NCBI GenBank assembly: GCA_052173655.1
Contig: JBQMYD010000003.1
Location: 1 to 64,000, forward strand
Origin: RGIG9060 sp052173655
GTDB lineage: Bacteria > Spirochaetota > Spirochaetia > Treponematales > Treponemataceae
Direction of reading: 5' to 3'
DNA: 64,000 nt
Every line of letters starts with the position of its first letter. Within the stretch, counting starts at the first letter, position 1. This document shows, in pieces, positions 9,388-18,806 of the stretch. The translations under genes were made by a program, and so were the position numbers. The notes under the pieces were generated by a model. It worked only from the letters and a program-made list of their open reading frames with translations, had not been told where the DNA came from and made no database searches.

Positions 9388-12300
9388 CTACTTAACAAGT
9401 ATGAATTCGACCCTTCTGTTTTTCCAGTTTATACTTTTATCATTGGTAGGAGCAACCGGTTCTCTTCCACCTTTTCCGTACGAAGTCATCCTTGCAGGAT
9501 TTACACCGTATCGTGAAATTCTTGTCCTTACAAAATCCGCCCGTTCTTTTGAAAGAGGAACAAGTTCATTCACCTCTTCAGATTCAGTGCCTGTTACGTT
9601 ATTTGCATGCCCTTCTATTATAACATTATAATCTCTAAATTTGTTGAGAATCTCCGCAATTCTTTTTAAAACTCTTTCATTATTTGCAATAGTTTCTTTG
9701 CTGAGCCCATGAACAGGATCTTTATCTTTACCTATAAAATCGGCTTTATTTGCTCTAAAGATAATAGACGGAATTTGAATTTTTAGCACATCACCCGTTC
9801 TGATAACAAGAACATCTACCGGTATAAATCCGGTTACCTTTGTAACAAGCCCGACCGTATCAGTAACTGTAAATTCATAAGGATAATCAGTCGCAGATTG
9901 AACAAGCTCTCCTGAATTGCTTTTTCCGTCCCAAATTATACGTTCACTTATAGCAGAAGTTCCGGTTTTTTTCCAAAAAACCGCATCGCTACCCTGAGGA
10001 TCTTTTACCGTAAACGACCATTCAGAAATAGGCAAAAGGCTATCACATTTTAGTTTTACAAAAAGATCATCATCTATTCCGTCATTATCCGGACTGAAAT
10101 ATTTTGGGGAAAGTTGAACTTTTGCAGAAGGAGGAGTTGATACACAAATAAAATTTGAAGAAGTTGAACTGACGGAATCACCCTTTGCATACACTAAATC
10201 AAGCACAGCAATGTAAGTTCCGTTTGCATTTTCTGTATCTGAAATTTTCCCATTCCAAGAAAGTGTCTTTGGCATTTCTTTTTGATCGCTCGTAGACCAG
10301 CTTCTTACAACTTTGCCGGCTACATCAAGTATTGAAAGCTGCCATTGTTCAATTCCATCACCGGGATTTGCCATAAGAGTAAAGCTTTCGGATGAAAATT
10401 TACCCGAAACGAGAGGAGAAAAAGAATCCAAAGAAGTTGTTACGTAAGCTTTTACCTCACGAGTATCAACCGTGATGTTTTCAATTTTTGCGAAAGCCTT
10501 ACTTCCTGCAATATTTTGAGAACTCAATTCTGCAACATATTTTCCGTCTTTTACGATATTTCCCTGATCATCAGTTCCGTTCCATGTATAATTTTTTGCA
10601 ATTCCGTTTTTCCATGTTTCTTCCCTAACTACATTACCCTTACTGTCCTTGATTGCAAGCTTCCAAAGTTCTTCCGAAGTTGTTTGAGAAGAAAAAGTAA
10701 CATTCCGTTTTGCACTTTTTCCGTTAGGAGAAAAAATTATGTTATCCGCAGTAAAAGAATTTACTACAGGTAAAAGTTTAAGAACCGTAAAATTCTGAGA
10801 TTGAGCCCAAGTTACATTCCCGTTTTTTGACTTTATCTGAAGTTTTGCAAAATATTGTCCGTCAGAACAAATATTTCCTTCAGAATTTTTCCCATCCCAT
10901 TTAAATAAATTCTTTACATTACCCTTGTCGCTAAAATTCCAAACTTCATTCCCTGTTTTATCAACAATGCAAAAATAATAAAACTCAATTCCACTGGTTG
11001 CCTTTATCACAGGAACTATATCAATGGTATCGTTATTTCCGTCTCCATTTGGAGAAAAAGCCTCAGAACTACAGTGAAGTACAACTTCTGCCTTGCTTGT
11101 ATCAAGTTCAAAATCTCCTCCGGTTCTGGTAACACTGGAATTTCCGGCACTATCGGAAGCTGCAAGTTCATAATAATAAAAACCGTCCGATGCAAGAGTT
11201 CCATCGTCTTTTATTCCGTTCCATTCGATTGTTTCCGGCGGAATTCCCTCAAAAGTCCAATTTTTTACAAATTTACCCTTATTATCAACAATTCTTCCGG
11301 TCCAAGAACTTTCATTTGAAGCAGTCTGAGTGAATTTTATAATATCTTTATTTCCATCTCCATCAGGGGAAAGTACATCAGAATCACAGGAAAGTTGAAC
11401 TCTTGGAGCTACCGTATCTATTTCAAAATTCAAAGTCTTTTTAGGCTCCTGTCCATTATTGAACATAGCTGAGAAAGTAATATTGTATTCGCCGTCAAGC
11501 AAGAAATTCCCGTCATCACCTCTACCGTCGAATTTCAACGGTAACTTATCTGAACTGCTGCCGGAAATTGTACGCAAAACTTTTTTTGAAGACTTTACAT
11601 TTGTAACAAAGATTTTCCATCCTGACATCCCGGATGTATTTGGAATATCTAAGTCCAATAACAAGGACTGTTTAGGACTTGCAGTTCCGGGTGAAAAAGG
11701 ACTCCCGTCTATATACATAGAAACGCTTCTTGGAACTGCATCGTAAATAATATTTGAAACGAAAGCCGGCTGAGATTTTGTACCCGCCCTGTTAGTACAA
11801 GAAATTTGGTAAGTATAAACACCCTCTTCAACAAAAAAGCCGTTATCGTTTTGCCCATCCCAATCAATTGCTGAAGGTGCAGAATTTTCCCATGTATAAG
11901 TACGTACAACTTCTCCGGAAGAATTTGAAAAAGTTGCTGTCCACAAATCTTCTTTTGAACCGGATTGTTTTATAGGTAAAACAGGTTTTGAACCTGCCCC
12001 GAAAATTTTTGCATTTTCTGAAGGTTGAACCAAATTTATCACCGGAACACCGGTATCTATTACAACTGTATAAGTTTTTGTTCTTGCTTCATTGCCGTTG
12101 TCATCTTTTGCAGAAAAATAATAAAAATATGTTCCGTCATTTACCAGTTGCCCATTGTCCAAATGGCAGTCCCATCGGATTTCTTCAGGAACAGTAACCC
12201 CGTTTTTAGGACCGAAAGCGTTACCCAAATTCTTAAAAAAGCTTTTTGCACTTTCTCCTGCAACCAAACTCTTAAAAAAGCTTGAAGCACTTTCATCTCG

Positions 12301-12543
12301 CTTATCTTTGTTTCCTATTACCTTTATAGGAACAGAAGGATTTGCATCCAATCCCTTTTTATCAAAAATCTGCAATTTCCATTCACTTATATAACGTGTC
12401 TCTTTTATACGAAGAGGAATAACAAGCTCATCTTGAGAACCGTCCGCATTTGGGGAAACATAAACAACATCTTTAGCCATTAAATTTTGTGAGAACAAAA
12501 TAATTCCTGCAAAAATCACAAAAATAAATTTTAAGTTCTTCAT
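9388..12543 (-). CDS. Exported FlgD-type Ig-repeat protein with C-terminal OmpA domain
   Basis: Predicted periplasmic or outer-membrane-associated protein that binds peptidoglycan. A signal peptide (residues 1-23, MKNLKFIF...NLMA) is followed by about nine Ig-like modules, many containing the FlgD-type 'W.G....G..v.dG.Y.y' core (IEWNGIKDDGTLASDGFYYY). Several modules start with an Asp-rich turn such as LSPDGDGNKD, FSPNGDGNND or FSPDNDGIDD, likely calcium or turn motifs. The last 120 residues form an OmpA/MotB domain with IEGHAN and NRRVEFIL. The start codon overlaps the stop of the UPF0164 gene (TAATG), so the two are translationally coupled and probably work together. The OmpA domain is certain; the role as adhesin, scaffold or wall anchor is inference. 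Confidence 0.85.
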   Translation of the reverse strand: MKNLKFIFVIFAGIILFSQNLMAKDVVYVSPNADGSQDELVIPLRIKETRYISEWKLQIFDKKGLDANPSVPIKVIGNKDKRDESASSFFKSLVAGESAKSFFKNLGNAFGPKNGVTVPEEIRWDCHLDNGQLVNDGTYFYYFSAKDDNGNEARTKTYTVVIDTGVPVINLVQPSENAKIFGAGSKPVLPIKQSGSKEDLWTATFSNSSGEVVRTYTWENSAPSAIDWDGQNDNGFFVEEGVYTYQISCTNRAGTKSQPAFVSNIIYDAVPRSVSMYIDGSPFSPGTASPKQSLLLDLDIPNTSGMSGWKIFVTNVKSSKKVLRTISGSSSDKLPLKFDGRGDDGNFLLDGEYNITFSAMFNNGQEPKKTLNFEIDTVAPRVQLSCDSDVLSPDGDGNKDIIKFTQTASNESSWTGRIVDNKGKFVKNWTFEGIPPETIEWNGIKDDGTLASDGFYYYELAASDSAGNSSVTRTGGDFELDTSKAEVVLHCSSEAFSPNGDGNNDTIDIVPVIKATSGIEFYYFCIVDKTGNEVWNFSDKGNVKNLFKWDGKNSEGNICSDGQYFAKLQIKSKNGNVTWAQSQNFTVLKLLPVVNSFTADNIIFSPNGKSAKRNVTFSSQTTSEELWKLAIKDSKGNVVREETWKNGIAKNYTWNGTDDQGNIVKDGKYVAELSSQNIAGSKAFAKIENITVDTREVKAYVTTSLDSFSPLVSGKFSSESFTLMANPGDGIEQWQLSILDVAGKVVRSWSTSDQKEMPKTLSWNGKISDTENANGTYIAVLDLVYAKGDSVSSTSSNFICVSTPPSAKVQLSPKYFSPDNDGIDDDLFVKLKCDSLLPISEWSFTVKDPQGSDAVFWKKTGTSAISERIIWDGKSNSGELVQSATDYPYEFTVTDTVGLVTKVTGFIPVDVLVIRTGDVLKIQIPSIIFRANKADFIGKDKDPVHGLSKETIANNERVLKRIAEILNKFRDYNVIIEGHANNVTGTESEEVNELVPLSKERADFVRTRISRYGVNPARMTSYGKGGREPVAPTNDKSINWKNRRVEFILVK
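12228..12296 (-). repeat. Short in-frame tandem duplication in the OmpA/FlgD-Ig gene
   Basis: Two copies of a CTTAAAAAAGCTT...GCACTTTC unit lie 39 bases apart and encode SFFKSL and SFFKNL, each beside an ESA triplet. The 13-residue offset keeps the frame. Confidence 0.6.
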
Positions 12544-13661
12544 TATTTTTCATCCTCCCACAAAATGATTTCAGGAGCTTGAGTATCTTTTGAACCAAGC
12601 CTTACGGTTCCACTTCCACTTACCGCATGAATATCACCGTAAAAATGACGATAGGCTGTGGAAATTTCAGCTTCACTTTGCGACCAGCCATGTCTTTGCA
12701 TAAAGGCTCCGGCCTTGTTTTCTTTTTCTCCGGCAGACGGCGAATCGTTTTTGTCGCCAAAATTGAATTTTACGCTCAATGCGGCAACCGGATAATAATC
12801 AGCTTTGCCGTGTATCATTTCTCTAAGATTTCCTTCCCAAGAAAGGCTCAAACGTAATATTTTTGCAAACAAAAATTGCATTCCTATATCAAACACAAAG
12901 TTTTGAAATGACGGGAAATAAGCATCCAAAGAAATTCCACATTTGAAATATTTAAAATCACACAAATCCGCTGCTATACCGCCTCTAAGAGTAAAAGGAG
13001 CCGGATACTCTAATTTGTTTTTATTGTAGTAAATTCCCGGAAAAGGAGTAGTATAACTTTTCCCAAGCCCCGTAAAAGACATTGCCCAGCGTACGTTTTG
13101 TAAAAACGGCAAAAACTGAACAGTTCCTATAAAATATAAAAATCCGATATCGGCAGCAACACAATAATCATTATACGAACCGTTAAAGGTGTTAAAACCA
13201 CCGTAAAGTCCAAGCCCTATAAAAAGCCTGTTTGTTAAATCTTTTGAGTAAACCCCTCTGAATGTACATGAACTGCCACTTCCCCTTAAAACAGCGTCGT
13301 CAGCTGCAAAGAAATTAATCACCGTAGCATACGTTCCATAACCTGATGGAAGTATAAAACCGAATTGCCCGGCATTCCCAAATCCTATTTTGGAACGTTC
13401 GGGGATTAACGCTGTATAAGCAAAATCAATTGTCCATCGTTGTTCATAAGCTATCAAAGCCGGATTCAAAAATGCCGAACCGGATGTTACATTTGTAAGA
13501 GCACCTCCTGCTACGGAAGAAGCATTTGAAAGTGTTTCCGGACTGCAAATATTAAAAAAGTTATCACAATTTGCCGGCGGATTGTAAGCAAAAAGTGCAA
13601 ACCCCATCATCAATACTAAAAAAATCGTTATTATTTTTTTTGGTTGCATATCAAACTTCAT
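12543..13661 (-). CDS. UPF0164 family outer-membrane protein (FadL/PorV-like)
   Basis: Member of the treponemal UPF0164 family, beta-barrel proteins related to FadL and PorV. A signal peptide is visible (FLVMMGFALFA-type hydrophobic core, cleavage near residues 24-28), followed by the family block SNASSVAGGALTNV and SAFLNPALIAYEQRW typical of PorV/FadL N-termini, then alternating aromatic strands with Gly-rich turns (GFGNAGQFGFILPSGYG, FIGLGLYGGF). The C-terminal ~70 residues (KENKAGAFMQRHGW onward) look like a soluble tail. Its 372 residues are normal. The ATG follows GGGG by 5 bases. It is first of a coupled pair with the OmpA/Ig protein and is transcribed away from rnf. Transport substrate is unknown. 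Confidence 0.8.
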   Translation of the reverse strand: MKFDMQPKKIITIFLVLMMGFALFAYNPPANCDNFFNICSPETLSNASSVAGGALTNVTSGSAFLNPALIAYEQRWTIDFAYTALIPERSKIGFGNAGQFGFILPSGYGTYATVINFFAADDAVLRGSGSSCTFRGVYSKDLTNRLFIGLGLYGGFNTFNGSYNDYCVAADIGFLYFIGTVQFLPFLQNVRWAMSFTGLGKSYTTPFPGIYYNKNKLEYPAPFTLRGGIAADLCDFKYFKCGISLDAYFPSFQNFVFDIGMQFLFAKILRLSLSWEGNLREMIHGKADYYPVAALSVKFNFGDKNDSPSAGEKENKAGAFMQRHGWSQSEAEISTAYRHFYGDIHAVSGSGTVRLGSKDTQAPEIILWEDEK

Positions 13662-13743
13662 TTTGACCCCAAATTTAAAAATATCCGACTGTTATAGTAA
13701 CACGACTTTTAGGAAAATGAAAGATGTGATAAAAAAAATTTAA

Positions 13744-13772
13744 TTGACTGCTATAAATGCAGGGCATATAAT
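13744..13772 (+). promoter_or_regulatory. Promoter of the rnf operon
   Basis: TTGACT and TATAAT are separated by exactly 17 bases, giving a near-consensus sigma-70 promoter. Transcription should start near 13779, about 25 bases before the rnfC TTG. Confidence 0.85.
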
Positions 13773-13804
13773 GAAGACAATACTTAGAATCAAAGGTGGC
13801 AACT

Positions 13805-15181
13805 TTGAAAATAAAAACGTTTAAAGGAGGAGTTTTTCCTCCTGAACACAAGGAAATGTCGGAAGATGCTTGCATTGAATGGGCATTTCCAAAATCCAGG
13901 ATGGTCAGTATTCCGGTAACGATGGGAGGTGCTCCGAATCAGCCCATTGTTACGCCCGGTAGCCGAGTTGTGAGGGGGCAAGTTATTGCAAAAAGCGATG
14001 CTTTCATGTCAGCTCCCGTTCATTCCTCTGTAACCGGAGTCGTAAAAAAAATTGAAATGCATGCAATCGCCGCAAATCAGGATGCTTTGTGTATTACAAT
14101 CCAAACAGAAGAAAGTGACGAAACAGCTTTTATGACACCGTTGGATCCATTTAAATGCACAAAAGAAGAAGCTCTCAAGCGAGTAAAAGAAGCAGGGATC
14201 GTAGGCATGGGGGGAGCAGCCTTTCCTACACATGTAAAACTTAATCCTCCACCGGGAAAAATTATCGACTGCGTTCTTGCAAATGCGGCAGAGTGTGAAC
14301 CTTATCTTACGATAGATTACCGAACAATGAAAGAAACTCCCGGACTTTTGATTGACGGACTTGCCATTGTTGTAAAAATTACCGGAGCTCAATGCGGAAT
14401 CATTGCTCTTGAAGACAACAAAATAGATTTAGTACCTGTTCTTTCCGAAGCAATAGATAAATCGGAATACAAGGAAAAACTGGGTATTTGTCTTGTAAAA
14501 ACAAAATATCCTCAAGGCGGTGAAAAATCCGTTGTAAAATCCGTTTTAAATAGAGAAATTCCTGCAGGAGGACTACCTGCCGATGTAGGCTGTGTAATAA
14601 GCAATGTAGGCACCCTTTGTGCAATTTCTGAAGCTTTCAGATTAGGCAAACCTCTAATTGATCGAGGATTTACAGTATCAGGGGGAGCTGTAGAAACTCC
14701 AAAAAACTTAAAAGTTCCTATAGGAACCGTCATGGAAGATTTATTGGGAAGCACAATAACATTAAAATCAGATGTTGTAAAAATTTTAAGTGGCGGGCCT
14801 ATGATGGGGTTTTCATGTGCCTTACCGAATTTTCCGGTTGTAAAAAATACATCGGGAATCACGTTTCTTACCTCAAATGAAGCTGACATTACGGAAGAAA
14901 GTCAGTGCATAAATTGCGGATTATGCATAAAAGTATGCCCTATAAGACTGCATCCCGTATTAATTCAAAAAGAACTTAGAGCAGACAATATTGAGAATGC
15001 AAAAAAATACGGACTTATGGACTGCATTGAATGCGGGTGCTGTGCATATACCTGTCCTGCCGGCATAAAACTTGTTCAAAGGTATAGACAAGGGAAAAAT
15101 ATCGTTCGGCTTCAAATAGCTGCCGAAAAGGCCAAAATTGAAGCGGAAAAAGCAAAAACAACACAAACTGCAAAGGAATAA
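13805..15181 (+). CDS. rnfC: Rnf complex subunit C
   Basis: NADH- and ferredoxin-linked subunit of the membrane Rnf complex, which couples electron transfer between reduced ferredoxin and NAD to ion pumping. The N-terminus KTFKGGVFPPEHK is the family start. A Gly-rich nucleotide/FMN-binding region (VGMGGAAFPTHVKL, then ANAAECEPYLT) follows. Two 4Fe-4S motifs are visible: CINCGLCIKVCP starting at Cys367 and CIECGCCAYTCP starting at Cys407. A charged Lys/Ala tail is short, unlike the long repeats of enterobacterial RnfC. GTG at 13796 lies inside the AAAGGTGG ribosome site; TTG at 13805 is 5 bases past it and gives the family N-terminus, so it was chosen. First gene of rnfCDGEAB. Confidence 0.95.
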   Translation: MKIKTFKGGVFPPEHKEMSEDACIEWAFPKSRMVSIPVTMGGAPNQPIVTPGSRVVRGQVIAKSDAFMSAPVHSSVTGVVKKIEMHAIAANQDALCITIQTEESDETAFMTPLDPFKCTKEEALKRVKEAGIVGMGGAAFPTHVKLNPPPGKIIDCVLANAAECEPYLTIDYRTMKETPGLLIDGLAIVVKITGAQCGIIALEDNKIDLVPVLSEAIDKSEYKEKLGICLVKTKYPQGGEKSVVKSVLNREIPAGGLPADVGCVISNVGTLCAISEAFRLGKPLIDRGFTVSGGAVETPKNLKVPIGTVMEDLLGSTITLKSDVVKILSGGPMMGFSCALPNFPVVKNTSGITFLTSNEADITEESQCINCGLCIKVCPIRLHPVLIQKELRADNIENAKKYGLMDCIECGCCAYTCPAGIKLVQRYRQGKNIVRLQIAAEKAKIEAEKAKTTQTAKE

Positions 15182-15185
15182 AATA

Positions 15186-16181
15186 ATGGCACCATCAGAT
15201 AAAAATGAAATTTATTTATCTTCTAGCCCTCATGCAATAAAAAAAATTTCTACCGCAAAGATTATGGCATGTGTAATAATTTCGCTTTTACCTATATGCG
15301 TTTACGGTACAGTTCTTTTCGGGCTAAAGGCACTGATCACGTTACTTGTTTCAACGGCAAGCTGTATCCTCTTTGAATTTTTGTTCCAACTGACAACAAA
15401 ACAAAAAATTACAATAAATGACTGTTCTGCCGCTGTAACCGGAATTCTTATGGCTTTAGCTTTACCACCGTCAGTACCGGCATGGATGACAATTCTTGGT
15501 GCATTTTTTGCAATCGTAGTTACAAAAGGCTTTTTTGGCGGAATCGGCTCAAATGTTTTTAATCCTGCCCTTGCAGGAAGAGCTTTTATGTTCGTAAGTT
15601 TTCCCACTCAAATGGGAGCTACATGGCTTGACCCTTCAAAAAAAATAAGCTGGATAAACGCGGGAGCTGATGCAATATCAAGTGCAACAGCTCTTTCTCA
15701 AGTAAAGCAAGGAATTTTTGAAATAACACCGGACACATACCTAAAATATTTTTTAGGAAACAGAGCCGGCTGCATAGGGGAAACTGCAATTTTTCTTATA
15801 CTGATTGCATTCATTTTTCTTATGGCAATGAAAATTATAGACGGAAAAGCCACAATTTCAATGATTGGAATAACACTGATTTGCAGTGCACTGGCCGGAG
15901 AAGATGTACTTTTTGCACTTCTTTCAGGAGGCTTGATTTTTGGAGCGGTTTTTATGGCAACCGACTACGCAACAACTCCTGTTACAAGCTGGGGACGCAT
16001 AATTTTTGGAACGGGATGCGGTTTAATTACTTTTCTGATAAGAAAATTCGGAGGCTATCCTGAAGGAGTGATGTTCAGTATCCTCATAATGAATGCACTT
16101 ACTCCATTTCTTACAAAAATCGTAGGTGGCAGGAAATACGGATACCACAAAAAAACAGACAAAAAAGGAGCTGCAAAATGA
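15186..16181 (+). CDS. rnfD: Rnf complex subunit D
   Basis: Integral membrane subunit of Rnf carrying covalent FMN. Multiple hydrophobic helices are visible, along with NVFNPALAGRAFMFVSFP, a hallmark of the RnfD/NqrB family. The likely flavinylation motif is S-S-A-T at residues 165-168. Its 331 residues are normal. A longer frame starts at 15138 inside rnfC, but the ATG at 15186 has AAGGA about 9 bases upstream and follows the rnfC stop closely. Overlaps rnfG by an ATGA junction. Confidence 0.95.
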   Translation: MAPSDKNEIYLSSSPHAIKKISTAKIMACVIISLLPICVYGTVLFGLKALITLLVSTASCILFEFLFQLTTKQKITINDCSAAVTGILMALALPPSVPAWMTILGAFFAIVVTKGFFGGIGSNVFNPALAGRAFMFVSFPTQMGATWLDPSKKISWINAGADAISSATALSQVKQGIFEITPDTYLKYFLGNRAGCIGETAIFLILIAFIFLMAMKIIDGKATISMIGITLICSALAGEDVLFALLSGGLIFGAVFMATDYATTPVTSWGRIIFGTGCGLITFLIRKFGGYPEGVMFSILIMNALTPFLTKIVGGRKYGYHKKTDKKGAAK

Positions 16182-16762
16182 AAAAAGCAATTATTCAGTC
16201 TTTAAAATTAGGAGCAATTTTAGCTTGCTTTGCAGGTGCAGCATGTGTTCTTTTAGCCTTAGTGAACAATGTAACGGCTCCAAAAATAAAAGCCTTATCG
16301 GAACAAGCCAGAAATGATGCTCTAAGATCAATTTTTTCAGAAGCGGCAGAATTTTCTGTAGCAGACGGTTTTGAAAAAGAAACTATAGACGGTATCGACA
16401 TAGAAGAAATTTACATTGCAAAAGACGCAAAAGGAAAAATCATAGGAGCAGCAGTTCAGGCATCCGGGGCAACCTATGACAGAGCTACAATTCTTAGCGG
16501 AATTACAACAGAAAATAATATCAAGGCTATAAAAATCCTTTCGATTTCAGATACGTCAGGATTTGGACAAAATGCTTTAAAACCGGATTTTGCACCGCAA
16601 TTCACGGGAAAATCTCTGGATGATCCTTTTTCAGCAGAAAAAGGAGGAGATATCGACGGTCTAAGCGGAGCAACAATTACTCGAAGGGGCATTGCAAAAA
16701 TTCTTAAAATTTCTACGACAAAAGCCCAATCGCAATTAAAAATTGCAAATGGAAATGAATAA
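16178..16762 (+). CDS. rnfG: Rnf complex subunit G
   Basis: Periplasm-facing flavoprotein subunit of Rnf with one N-terminal membrane anchor (residues 8-28, LGAILACFAGAACVLLALV). The covalent FMN attachment motif S-G-A-T-I-T is at residues 163-168 (DGLSGATITRRG), matching RnfG/NqrC. Its 194 residues fit the family. It overlaps rnfD by 4 bases and rnfE by one (TAATG), so the genes are translationally coupled. AAAAAAGGAG lies 5 bases before the ATG. Confidence 0.95.
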   Translation: MKKAIIQSLKLGAILACFAGAACVLLALVNNVTAPKIKALSEQARNDALRSIFSEAAEFSVADGFEKETIDGIDIEEIYIAKDAKGKIIGAAVQASGATYDRATILSGITTENNIKAIKILSISDTSGFGQNALKPDFAPQFTGKSLDDPFSAEKGGDIDGLSGATITRRGIAKILKISTTKAQSQLKIANGNE

Positions 16763-17388
16763 TGAAAGACGGATTAAAAATATTTACAAACGGCATACTG
16801 AAAGAAAATCCTCTTTTGGTTTTGATGATAGGACTTTGTTCATCTCTGGCAGTAACAACGGAAGTGCTGAACGGAATCGGCATGGGAGCTGCAATGACAT
16901 TTGTTCTTGTAATGAGTGAAATCATCATAAGTTTGTTTAGGAAACTTATTCCTGATTCTATCAGAATTCCTGTTTTTATTATTGTAATTGCGGCATTCAC
17001 CACAATTGTAGATCTTCTTATGCAGGCATACCTTCCATCACTTTCAAAATCCATGGGCGTATTCATTCCTCTCATAGTTGTAAACTGTATTATCATGGGA
17101 AGGAGTGAAAGCTTTGCCAGTAAAAATTCGGTAGGAAAAGCTATTTTAGATGCCTTCGGAATGGGGCTCGGTTACTTTTGGGTTCTTACAGGAATTTCAA
17201 TTGTACGTGAAGTTTTAGGAAAAGGCACTTTTGCAGGATTTTCGGTTATTCCGGAACAATACACCATAGGTTTTTTTGAAAAAGCTCCCGGAGGCTTTGT
17301 TGTCTTTGCAATATTTATTGCAGTTACTCAGATGATTAAACAGGGAAAACAAAGCAAACCAGCTGAAAAGGAGAAAACAAATGACTGA
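16762..17388 (+). CDS. rnfE: Rnf complex subunit E
   Basis: One of the two homologous six-helix membrane subunits of Rnf (RnfE/NqrD family). The N-terminus GILKENPLLVLMIGLCSSLAV is diagnostic, as are FIPLIVVNCIIMGR and the helix with FGMGLGY. These subunits form the ion/electron path, with a 2Fe-2S site between RnfA and RnfE in known structures; a conserved Cys is present in the first helix (LCSSLAV) and another in VNCIIMGR. At 208 residues it is normal. It overlaps rnfA by 8 bases. Confidence 0.95.
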   Translation: MKDGLKIFTNGILKENPLLVLMIGLCSSLAVTTEVLNGIGMGAAMTFVLVMSEIIISLFRKLIPDSIRIPVFIIVIAAFTTIVDLLMQAYLPSLSKSMGVFIPLIVVNCIIMGRSESFASKNSVGKAILDAFGMGLGYFWVLTGISIVREVLGKGTFAGFSVIPEQYTIGFFEKAPGGFVVFAIFIAVTQMIKQGKQSKPAEKEKTND

Positions 17389-17959
17389 TTTATTAAAGAT
17401 TTTCTTAAAATCCATGCTGGTTGACAATGTAATACTTATTCAATATTTAGCTCTTTGCCCGTTTGTAGGAATGACAAGCGACACCGGAAAAGCAACCGGA
17501 ATGGGAATAGCAACTTCTTTTGTTATGATTTTAGCAACCGTTGTTACTTGGCCGCTTTTTTATTTTGTATTATTACCCTTAGAACTGCAATTTTTACAGA
17601 CTTTGATTTTCATTTTAGTAATTGCAGCACTTGTTCAGCTTGTTGAATTTTACCTAAAAAAATCGGCTCCGGCACTTTACAGCTCTATGGGAGTTTACCT
17701 TGCTCTTATAACAACTAACTGTGCAGTTTTAGCAGTAACACTTAACTCCATTTCAAAAGACTACAATTATATTCAATCACTGGTTTATGCTTTGGGATCT
17801 TCTGCCGGATTTTTAATGGCAATGATCTTGATGAGCGGGATTCGTTCAAGAATCAAAATCGCAAATATTCCAAGTTTTTGTAAAGGAACTCCCATCATGT
17901 TCATTGCGGCAGGACTTCTTTCTCTTGCGTTCAGCGGTTTCAGCGGCTTAATCAAATAA
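17381..17959 (+). CDS. rnfA: Rnf complex subunit A
   Basis: Integral membrane subunit homologous to RnfE (RnfA/NqrE family). Characteristic blocks are NVILIQYLALCPFVGMT near the N-terminus and LALITTNCAVLAV, each with the cysteine expected for the membrane iron-sulfur site. Six hydrophobic helices fit the 192-residue length. The start overlaps rnfE by 8 bases with an AAAAGGAG ribosome site inside rnfE. RnfB follows 15 bases downstream. Confidence 0.95.
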   Translation: MTDLLKIFLKSMLVDNVILIQYLALCPFVGMTSDTGKATGMGIATSFVMILATVVTWPLFYFVLLPLELQFLQTLIFILVIAALVQLVEFYLKKSAPALYSSMGVYLALITTNCAVLAVTLNSISKDYNYIQSLVYALGSSAGFLMAMILMSGIRSRIKIANIPSFCKGTPIMFIAAGLLSLAFSGFSGLIK

Positions 17960-17974
17960 GGACGGTTACAAGTT

Positions 17975-18769
17975 ATGAAAATTGTTTTACTTACACTTTT
18001 GGTTTCTGCTATCACAGCTTTTTTTCTGGGACTTCTTTTAGGTATTTTTAAAAAAATATTCCATGTTGAAGTTGATCCGACCGTAAGCAAGATACGCGAA
18101 TGTTTGCCGGGTGCAAATTGCGGAGGATGTGGATATCCGGGATGCGACGGTTTTGCTGCAGCTTGTGCAAAAGGAGAAGCTTCCGTAGAGGGTTGCACAG
18201 CAGGAGGAGCCGAAGTCATTTCAAAAATCGCCTCAATCATGGGAACAACTGCCGAAGTCGTACAAAAAGCTACTTTCGTAGGTTGCCGCGGAACTAAAGA
18301 TGTTGCAATTGCCCGTGGAATTTACACCGGAATAAAAACATGCTCTGCTGCAAAACAAGCCATAAATGGAACAAAATTTTGCAATTGGGCTTGTATAGGT
18401 TTTGGCGACTGTGAAAATTCTTGTTCTTTTAAAGGATTAAAAATAGGCGATGACGGATTACCTCACGTAAATCATTCAGTTTGCACAGGCTGCGGTTCTT
18501 GCGTAAAAGTTTGTCCCCAAGGAATTTTAAAAGTATTGGAAGTAGGCAAAAGTTTTGTAAAAGTTCAATGTTCAAATAAAAGTCCTGTAAAAGCACAAAT
18601 TCTTAAATTTTGTAAAAACGGCTGTGTAAAATGCGGAAAATGCGAAAAACTGTGCGAAACCGGAGCCATCAAACTTGAAAATAACATTCCGGTTGTAGAC
18701 AGCAAAAAGTGCAATGCCTGCGGTAAATGTGTTGAAGGTTGCCCTACCAAGGTACTGATTTTAAACTAA
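17975..18769 (+). CDS. rnfB: Rnf complex subunit B (polyferredoxin)
   Basis: Cytoplasmic iron-sulfur subunit that accepts electrons from ferredoxin. A single N-terminal helix (residues 3-25) anchors it. The unique CLPGANCGGCGYPGC block with a later Cys forms the first 4Fe-4S site. Two ferredoxin-like repeats follow at about 160-205 (CTGCGSCVKVCP) and 216-262 (CVKCGKCEKLC, CNACGKCVEGCP), plus an intervening cysteine cluster CNWACIGFGDCENSC. Its 264 residues fit the family. Last gene of the rnf operon; no clear terminator was seen after it. Confidence 0.95.
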   Translation: MKIVLLTLLVSAITAFFLGLLLGIFKKIFHVEVDPTVSKIRECLPGANCGGCGYPGCDGFAAACAKGEASVEGCTAGGAEVISKIASIMGTTAEVVQKATFVGCRGTKDVAIARGIYTGIKTCSAAKQAINGTKFCNWACIGFGDCENSCSFKGLKIGDDGLPHVNHSVCTGCGSCVKVCPQGILKVLEVGKSFVKVQCSNKSPVKAQILKFCKNGCVKCGKCEKLCETGAIKLENNIPVVDSKKCNACGKCVEGCPTKVLILN

Positions 18770-18806
18770 ATTTATTTAAGGCTCTTCAAAACCGGTACCT
18801 TCTTTA

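Noticed and set aside
9388..13661. Type IX secretion system
   Set aside because: The PorV-like barrel and OmpA/Ig protein recall it, but no other type IX component is in view and treponemes are not known to have it.
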